Shown: positions 13,280-18,396 of the stretch, one piece after another | Layout: every line of letters begins with the position of its first letter | Numbering within the stretch: position 1 is the first letter of the stretch | From: Oscillospiraceae bacterium | GTDB taxonomy: Bacteria; Bacillota_A; Clostridia; Oscillospirales; Oscillospiraceae | Reading direction: 5' to 3' | Length of the DNA: 18,396 nt | NCBI GenBank assembly: GCA_017545325.1 | Contig: JAFWOX010000085.1 | Span: 1 to 18,396 of the forward strand | Program-made: the position numbers and the translations under genes | Notes under the pieces: model-generated | Told to the model about the DNA's origin: nothing | Seen by the model: the letters and a program-made list of their open reading frames with translations, nothing else | Database searches by the model: none

Positions 13280-14787
13280 TTACAGCCCGTACAGCTCCGA
13301 ATACTTCTCCGTAAGGTAATCCGTGTACACCGTGGGATCAAAGGGCTCCCCCAGGCACCGGACCAGCAGGTCCGCCGGGTCATACAGGCAGCCCTTGGAC
13401 CAGATCCGCTCAGCGAGCCACCGGTGAATGGGGGTGAAATCTCCCGCCGCCACGGCGGCGTCCACGTCCACGGTGCGCTTCATCCCCTTCAGCATCTGGG
13501 CGCCGTAAGCGCTGCCCAGGGCATAGGAGGGGAAATATCCGATGGCCCCGCCGGACCAGTGGCTGTCCTGCAGGACGCCGCTCCGGTCATCCGGCACCTC
13601 CAGGCCAAGGTAATCCCGCACCTTCTCCCGCCAGAGGGAGGGCAGCTCCGCCGGGTCCAGGCCATCCTGGATCAAAAGCTTTTCCAGCTCATAGCGGAGC
13701 AGGATATGCAGGCAGTAGGTGAGCTCATCCGCCTCCGTGCGGATGAGGGAGGGCCGGGCGATATTCACCGCCCGGTACAGGTCCTCCGCCGAAACGCCCG
13801 CCGTCTGCTCCGGGAACAGCTCCCGCAGCTTGGGGAGAAGGGCGCCGGCAAAGGCCCGGCTCCGGCCCAGCAGGTTCTCAAAGAGGCGGCTCTGGCTCTC
13901 ATGGATGCCCATGGAGACCCCGGTGCCCAGGCAGGTATCCGCGATGTTCTCCCCGATATGGAGCTCATACAGGGCGTGCCCCCCCTCATGGACCACGCTG
14001 AACAGGGAGCTGGCGGGATCATTCAGGTGATAGTGGGTGGTGATGCGCACGTCCGTTGGGCCGAAATTCGTGGTGAAGGGATGCTCCGTCTCCCGGATGC
14101 TGCAGTATTTCCGGTCAATGCCGATGAATCCCATGAGCCAGTCCGAGAGCTGCCGCTGCTTTTCCAGGGGATACTCCCGGTGGAGGAAGGCGTCGTCCGG
14201 CTGCTTCCCCTTCTCCGCGATCCCATGGATCAGGGGGACGAGCTTCTCACGAAGCACGGCGAAAAAGGCGTCGCAGTCCGCCATGGTCAGGCCCCGCTCG
14301 AATTCATCCAGAAGGACGTCGTAGGGCTCCTTATCCGGATCCAGCCAGGCGGCGTATTTCCGGTTGAAGGTCACGATCTCCCGCATGCAGGGCTCGAACA
14401 TGGCCCAGTCGCTCTTCTCCTTGGCCTCGTGCCATACCGCGTCCGCCTTGTTCAGCAGAACGGTGTAGGGATATACTCCTCCATGGGGATCTTCTTCGTC
14501 TTTTCATAGGAGCGGAGAAGCTCGCTCACCTGCCTCCGGGCGGCAAAGTCCAGCTTGTCCTCCTGCTCCTTCAGCGCATGGAGCAGGGCGCCGGTCTCCT
14601 CCCCCGTCTCCAGCCTGTAGGAGACCTCGGAGAGCACCGCCATGGTCTTTCCCCGGCGCTCCGCGCCCCCCGCCGGGGCTCCGGTGACGGCGTCGTAGCT
14701 GATGATCCCCATAGCCTGGCCGTAGGCCTGCTTCTTCTCCTCCAGCTCTTTCAGTTCCCGCAGCAGGGTCTCCAGTGATTTTGCCAT
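13280..14787 (-). pseudogene. M32 carboxypeptidase (carboxypeptidase Taq family), single-base frameshift
   Basis: This encodes a cytoplasmic zinc carboxypeptidase of family M32. The N-terminal part (from 14787, [20 protein letters not shown]) runs to TGA at 14452. The larger C-terminal part continues in another frame, with HYHLNDPASSLFSVVHEGGH and GIHESQSRLFEN, both M32 signatures. Adding one base near 14468-14470 gives YTVLLNKADAVWHEAKEKSD across the join and a 502-residue protein with HEGGH at ~267-271, the normal family size. The lost base falls in a short C run (GGG on plus), so a sequencing or assembly error is as likely as a real mutation. No other damage is visible. Its own promoter lies upstream at 14825-14853. 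Confidence 0.9.
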
Positions 14788-14824
14788 GGTATCCCGTTCC
14801 TTTCTTCCGTTTGTTCCTGCCGCC

Positions 14825-14853
14825 ATTGTAGAGACGCGGGCTGTTTTTGTCAA
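14825..14853 (-). promoter_or_regulatory. Sigma-A promoter of the M32 carboxypeptidase gene
   Basis: On the minus strand TTGACA (14853-14848) and TACAAT (14830-14825) are 17 nt apart, a near-consensus promoter 38 nt before the ATG at 14787. Confidence 0.8.
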
Positions 14854-14861
14854 CTTCCCGC

Positions 14862-14890
14862 TTGACAAGGCCGAGGGCCGGGGAAATAAT
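14862..14890 (+). promoter_or_regulatory. Sigma-A promoter of pepT
   Basis: TTGACA (14862-14867) and AATAAT (14885-14890) are 17 nt apart, 33 nt before the pepT ATG. Its -35 box lies 8 bp from the -35 box of the opposite promoter; together they form the dyad TTGTCAA-N8-TTGACAA. Confidence 0.78.
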
Positions 14891-14923
14891 GAGAGAAACT
14901 GCAGAAACAGGAGGCATCGCCCC

Positions 14924-16150
14924 ATGGAAGACGTACTGGACCGTTTCCTCCGCTATGTGCGGATCGACACCCAATCGGAGGAGAATCAGCAGTCCCCCAC
15001 CACCCGGAAACAGTTCGACCTGGCAAGGCTCCTGGTCCGGGAGCTGGAGGGCCTCGGCGCTGACCGGGTGCGGCTTGACGAGGAGCACTGCTATGTATAC
15101 GCCCGCATCCCCGCCAATCTCCCCCGGGGAAAAACCGCCCCGGCCATCGGCTTCATCGCCCATATGGACACCTCCCCCGCGGTGAGCGGGGCGAACGTCA
15201 AGCCCCGGGTGGTGCGGTACGAGGGGGGCGACATCGACCTGAGCGGGGACGGGACCTATGTCCTGCGCCCGTCGGACTTCCCCATACTGGACCGGTACGT
15301 CGGCCAGGAGCTGGTGGTCACGGACGGCAGCACCCTGCTGGGGGGCGACGACAAGGCCGGGGTGGCGGAGATCATGGCCATGGCGGAATACCTGCTCACC
15401 CACCCGGAGACAGAGCACGGCGAGGTATGCCTCGCCTTCACCCCGGATGAAGAGGTGGGCGGCGGCGTCAGATACTTCGACCTGGAAAGCTTCGGCGCGG
15501 ACTTCGGCTATACCGTGGACGGAGGCTTCCTGGGCGGTATGGAGTACGAGAATTTCAACGCCGCCTCCGGCCGGGTCACGGTGTTCGGCCGCAGCACCCA
15601 TACGGGCAGCGCCAAGAACGCCATGCGCAGCGCGGCCCTCATGGCCATGGAATTCCAGTCCATGCTCCCTCCGGCGGAGGCCCCCATGTACACGGATGGA
15701 TACGAGGGCTTCTATCATCTGGACAGCATCCATGGGGATGTGGAAAAATGCGAGCTGTACTATATCATCCGGGACCATGACCCGGAGAAGTTCAAGGCCA
15801 GGAAGGAGCGCTTCGCCGCCATCGGGGCTTACCTCAACGGCAAGTACGGAGAGGGGACCTTTACCACGGAGGTAAAGGATACCTACTATAATATGAAGGA
15901 GATCATCCTGCCCCGCATGGAGATCGTGAACACGGCGAAGGAGGCCATGGCGGACCTGGGGATCGATCCCGTCATCACCCCCATCCGGGGCGGCACGGAC
16001 GGAGCCATGCTCTCCTATATGGGCCTTCCCTGCCCCAACCTCTGCACCGGGGGCTGCATCTGCCACAGCCGATATGAATTCGTCTCCGTGCCCCATATGC
16101 GGAAGTGCGTGCAGCTGCTGATCAGGATCCTGGAAAAGAATATCGCCTGA
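14924..16150 (+). CDS. pepT: Peptidase T (tripeptidase, M20B)
   Basis: This 408-residue cytoplasmic di-zinc aminopeptidase releases the N-terminal residue of tripeptides. Metal ligands by motif are His80 (AHMDT), Asp142 (GGDDKAG), Glu177 next to the catalytic Glu176 (PDEEVGGG), Asp199 (YTVDGG) and His381. The lid domain carries the [12 protein letters not shown] segment (His226) and IRGGTDGA (354-361). Length equals that of E. coli PepT (~408). Around the last ligand the usual TGGHNFHG reads TGGCICHS, keeping the His but adding two Cys. AGGAGG at 14909-14914 is 9 nt before ATG; in-frame codons back to 14786 lie in the promoter region and are rejected. Confidence 0.95.
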   Translation: MEDVLDRFLRYVRIDTQSEENQQSPTTRKQFDLARLLVRELEGLGADRVRLDEEHCYVYARIPANLPRGKTAPAIGFIAHMDTSPAVSGANVKPRVVRYEGGDIDLSGDGTYVLRPSDFPILDRYVGQELVVTDGSTLLGGDDKAGVAEIMAMAEYLLTHPETEHGEVCLAFTPDEEVGGGVRYFDLESFGADFGYTVDGGFLGGMEYENFNAASGRVTVFGRSTHTGSAKNAMRSAALMAMEFQSMLPPAEAPMYTDGYEGFYHLDSIHGDVEKCELYYIIRDHDPEKFKARKERFAAIGAYLNGKYGEGTFTTEVKDTYYNMKEIILPRMEIVNTAKEAMADLGIDPVITPIRGGTDGAMLSYMGLPCPNLCTGGCICHSRYEFVSVPHMRKCVQLLIRILEKNIA

Positions 16151-16158
16151 AAAAAGAC

Positions 16159-16190
16159 CGCAGATCCGAAAACCGGATCTGCGATTTTTT
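16159..16190. terminator. Bidirectional rho-independent terminator after pepT
   Basis: A perfect 10-bp stem (CGCAGATCCG 16159-16168; CGGATCTGCG 16174-16183) with loop AAAAC is followed by TTTTTT on plus (16185-16190) and preceded by an A run, which gives a T run on minus. It serves convergent pepT and the 119-residue gene. Confidence 0.9.
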
Positions 16191-16204
16191 CTTTCCGCCG
16201 CCGC

Positions 16205-16564
16205 TTATGTCCCCGGCGCTTCGGGGGCCTCGGGGCCGCCGGGCACGGGCATGGGGTTCTTGATGAAGTCGTGGAAGTTCACGCGGTTCTTCTTGCAGAA
16301 CTTCTCCAGCTGCTCCTTGTAGCCCTCCCAATACTTCTCGTCCGCCTTGGTCTTGATGATGGGGGTGCCCATGGGCTGGGACTTCTTGCGGATGGTGATC
16401 ATCTCCTGCATTTCCTTCTTGAAGAGCTTCTTGACCTCCATCTGCATGATGGTGATCTCCTGCAGATCCTCGGCCTTCCAGCTCATCCGGGTCGCCTGAT
16501 TGCCGAAGGTGACGCCGGCGACGATCTCGGTCTGATCGATGAATATCCGTTCTTTTGTCGACAT
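16205..16564 (-). CDS. Hypothetical protein, 119 residues
   Basis: I do not recognise this family. The protein is soluble and charged, with no signal peptide or membrane helix. Residues ~32-62 (DLQEITIMQMEVKKLFKKEMQEM) look helical and amphipathic; residues 73-100 are Lys-rich (KADEKYWEGYKEQLEKFCKK); the tail is Pro/Gly-rich (PMPVPGGPEAPEAPGT). The start MSTKERIFIDQ at 16564 is supported by a GGAGGAGAGGA ribosome site upstream on the minus strand. A longer frame to 16654 is possible, but its extra N-terminus would cover the promoter. It has its own promoter and terminator, so it is likely a genuine monocistronic gene, divergent from hppA. Binding to nucleic acid or protein cannot be told. Confidence 0.75.
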   Translation of the reverse strand: MSTKERIFIDQTEIVAGVTFGNQATRMSWKAEDLQEITIMQMEVKKLFKKEMQEMITIRKKSQPMGTPIIKTKADEKYWEGYKEQLEKFCKKNRVNFHDFIKNPMPVPGGPEAPEAPGT

Positions 16565-16589
16565 ATTTATCCTCTCCTCCCAATGTCCT

Positions 16590-16605
16590 TGCGGGTTTTC
16601 CCGCA
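16590..16605 (-). promoter_or_regulatory. Leader hairpin of the hypothetical gene
   Basis: TGCGGG-TTTT-CCCGCA forms a 6-bp stem with a 4-nt loop in the 5' untranslated region, between the promoter and the ribosome site. It may protect the mRNA or affect translation. Confidence 0.4.
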
Positions 16606-16625
16606 TTGTAACCTTGCTGTAACCT

Positions 16626-16654
16626 ATTGTATGATGTACGCACGGGAAAAGCAA
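16626..16654 (-). promoter_or_regulatory. Sigma-A promoter of the 119-residue gene
   Basis: On the minus strand TTGCTT (16654-16649) and TACAAT (16631-16626) are 17 nt apart, followed by a ~55-nt leader. GTTACA occurs twice just after the -10 box, 11 nt apart. Confidence 0.6.
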
Positions 16655-16696
16655 GAGAGAATTTAGCGAAAATGGATATTTTGTGAATCTTTCATA

Positions 16697-16725
16697 TTGT
16701 CCTCTCCCGGGAGATATGGTATAAT
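16697..16725 (+). promoter_or_regulatory. Sigma-A promoter of hppA (extended -10)
   Basis: TTGTCC (16697-16702) and a perfect TATAAT (16720-16725) are 17 nt apart, with TGG before the -10 box (extended -10). The start site would be near 16732, giving an ~84-nt leader. Confidence 0.78.
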
Positions 16726-16751
16726 TCCCCTTGCTGCTTATAGTCTGCAGA

Positions 16752-16775
16752 GACGGATCCTGCCGAAAATCCGTC
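16752..16775 (+). promoter_or_regulatory. Hairpin in the hppA leader
   Basis: GACGGAT (16752-16758) pairs with ATCCGTC (16769-16775) across a 10-nt loop in the 5' leader of hppA. No T-tract follows, so it is not a terminator; a role in translation or mRNA stability is possible. Confidence 0.4.
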
Positions 16776-16815
16776 CTTACAGGCGAAAAACTAATTAACA
16801 GGAGTGAAACAGAGC

Positions 16816-18396
16816 ATGGACTTTATCCTGGCAAACCTCTGGCTCGTCAGCCTGATCGCCGCCGTCATCGCGCTGGTGTTCGTGGTGCTGCAGGCCAAGA
16901 AGGTCCTGGCCGAGGAGGAAGGCACTGACCTGATGAAGCGCATCTCCCAGAATGTGCGCAAGGGTGCGGGCGCGTTCCTCCGCCGCCAGTACAAGACCGT
17001 AGGCATTTTCTTTGTGTGCATGGTCATCATCATCTGCGTGATGGCCGCCCTGAGGCTTCTTACCTGGTACGTTCCCTTTGCGTTCCTTACCGGCGGCCTG
17101 TTCTCCGGCCTCAGCGGCTTCATCGGCATGAAGATCGCCACCAACTCCAATGCCCGGACCGCCGCCGCCGCCCAGAAGAGCCTGAATAAGGGTCTGCGGG
17201 TGGCCTTCTCCGCGGGCACCGTCATGGGCTTCACCGTGGTGGGCCTCGGCCTGCTGGACATCTCCATCTGGTACGCTCTTCTGACCAAGGTCTTCCATGA
17301 GACCCTGGAGGTCACCACCGCCACCATGATCACCTTTGGCATGGGCGCCTCCTCCATGGCCCTCTTCGCCCGTGTGGGCGGCGGCATCTTCACCAAGGCC
17401 GCCGACGTGGGCGCCGACCTCGTGGGCAAGGTGGAAGCGGGCATCCCCGAGGACGATCCCCGGAACCCCGCCGCCATTGCCGACAATGTGGGCGATAACG
17501 TGGGCGACGTGGCCGGCATGGGTGCCGACCTGTACGAGAGCTATGTGGGCTCCATCCTCTCCACCTGCGCCCTGGGCGTGGTCGCCTTCAACAAGATCCC
17601 CGGTGTGAATGCCGTCAATGCGGTAGCCCTGCCTCTGGTCATGGCCGCCATCGGCGTCATCTGCTCCCTCATCGGCTCCTTCCTGGTGAAAACCAAGGAA
17701 AACGCCACCCAGAAGGCCCTGCTGGCCGCCCTCTCCCGGGGCACCAACTTCGCCGCCATCGTCACCGCCGTGCTGAGCTTCTTCGCCGTGTGGGGACTCC
17801 TGGGCATCCAGAACTATGGCGTGTACCTGGCCATCCTGGCCGGTCTGGTGGCCGGCGTTGCCATCGGCAAGGTCACCGAGTACTACACCTCCGATACCTA
17901 TAAGCCCACCCAGAGGCTTTCCGAGTCCTCCAAAACCGGTACCGCCACCCTGATCATCAGCGGCCTGAGCCTGGGCATGATGAGCACCCTGCTGCCCATC
18001 CTCATCGTGGGCGCCGCCGTCATCATCGCCTACTTCTGCGCCCAGATCGGGGCGAAGGACGCCTCCCTCGGCCTGTACGGCATTGCCATCGCCGCGGTGG
18101 GCATGCTCTCCACCCTGGGCATCACCCTGGCCACCGACGCCTACGGCCCCGTGGCCGACAATGCCGGCGGCATCGCCGAGATGGCCGGTCTGCCGGACGA
18201 GGTCCGGGAGCGCACCGACGCGCTGGACTCCCTGGGCAACACCACCGCGGCCACCGGCAAGGGCTTTGCCATCGGCTCCGCCGCCCTCACCGCCCTGGCT
18301 CTGATCGCCAACTTCGTGGAGAAGATGGAAATCTACGGTTCCAGCCCCAGCCTCTCTCTGATGGATCCCAAGGTCCTTGTGGGCATCTTCGTGGGC
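16816..18396 (+). CDS. hppA: Membrane ion-pumping pyrophosphatase, K+-dependent type (partial at window end)
   Basis: The first 527 residues of a multi-helix pyrophosphatase (full family length ~690) are present; the frame is open to the window edge. It hydrolyses PPi to pump Na+ and/or H+. The substrate site is seen at [20 protein letters not shown] (197-216) and [12 protein letters not shown] (223-234). [10 protein letters not shown] (474-483) has Ala and Gly where K+-independent enzymes have Lys and Thr, so K+ dependence is likely. DLYESYVGS (Glu241) resembles the DL-x-E-S gate of Na+-type enzymes. AGGAG at 16800-16804 is 11 nt from ATG. It is transcribed from its own extended -10 promoter, divergent from the 119-residue gene. 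Confidence 0.95.
   Translation, partial: MDFILANLWLVSLIAAVIALVFVVLQAKKVLAEEEGTDLMKRISQNVRKGAGAFLRRQYKTVGIFFVCMVIIICVMAALRLLTWYVPFAFLTGGLFSGLSGFIGMKIATNSNARTAAAAQKSLNKGLRVAFSAGTVMGFTVVGLGLLDISIWYALLTKVFHETLEVTTATMITFGMGASSMALFARVGGGIFTKAADVGADLVGKVEAGIPEDDPRNPAAIADNVGDNVGDVAGMGADLYESYVGSILSTCALGVVAFNKIPGVNAVNAVALPLVMAAIGVICSLIGSFLVKTKENATQKALLAALSRGTNFAAIVTAVLSFFAVWGLLGIQNYGVYLAILAGLVAGVAIGKVTEYYTSDTYKPTQRLSESSKTGTATLIISGLSLGMMSTLLPILIVGAAVIIAYFCAQIGAKDASLGLYGIAIAAVGMLSTLGITLATDAYGPVADNAGGIAEMAGLPDEVRERTDALDSLGNTTAATGKGFAIGSAALTALALIANFVEKMEIYGSSPSLSLMDPKVLVGIFVG

Noticed and set aside
13262..14509. 415-residue plus-strand frame opposite the M32 gene
   Set aside because: The opposite strand carries unmistakable M32 motifs (HEGGH, HESQS), promoter and terminator; this frame is a shadow.
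14504..16096. 530-residue minus-strand frame opposite pepT
   Set aside because: pepT is complete on the plus strand with all ligands; the minus frame has no domain and crosses the divergent promoters.

Overview
The window looks like chromosomal DNA of a GC-rich, anaerobic, spore-forming Clostridia member, probably of the Oscillospiraceae type. The evidence is a complete spoIIIA sporulation operon, the Firmicutes order asp23-nusB-xseA-xseB-ispA, clostridial FeoB and metal-ATPase families, strong Shine-Dalgarno sites and a membrane pyrophosphatase. The genus cannot be fixed from the sequence alone.

Region 1 (about 1-4743, + strand) is a metal-homeostasis block. It holds the 3' end of feoB, a FeoB-associated Cys-rich microprotein, a DtxR/MntR-type regulator, a ZIP-family transporter, a DUF6110-like small membrane protein, a P1B-type ATPase with an unusual membrane metal motif, a 26-residue membrane microprotein nested in the end of the ATPase gene, and a small HMA metallochaperone. 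The regulator-to-chaperone genes are tightly spaced or overlapping and probably form one metal-responsive operon. The DUF6110/ATPase/microprotein/HMA cassette is the best candidate for a little-described system.

Region 2 (4744-5285) is mostly non-coding. It has two GC-rich hairpins, a tRNA-Arg(ACG) on the minus strand with its own promoter and terminator, and the upstream region of spoIIIA.

Region 3 (5286-9928) is spoIIIAA to spoIIIAH, most genes overlapping or nearly so. They encode the mother-cell side of the SpoIIIA-SpoIIQ channel ('feeding tube') needed for late forespore gene expression.

Region 4 (10008-13219) is housekeeping: Asp23/Gls24 protein, NusB, both exonuclease VII subunits and a farnesyl-diphosphate-type synthase. 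accB/accC and folD, often found in this neighbourhood, are absent.

Region 5 (13233-16150) holds two divergent peptidase genes: an M32 carboxypeptidase (minus strand, broken by a single-base frameshift) and tripeptidase PepT (plus strand). Their near-consensus sigma-A promoters stand back to back with -35 boxes 8 bp apart.

Region 6 (16151-18396) holds a bidirectional terminator, an unrecognised 119-residue minus-strand gene, and divergently a membrane pyrophosphatase (hppA) running off the window end. Its motifs indicate the K+-dependent class and suggest Na+ transport.
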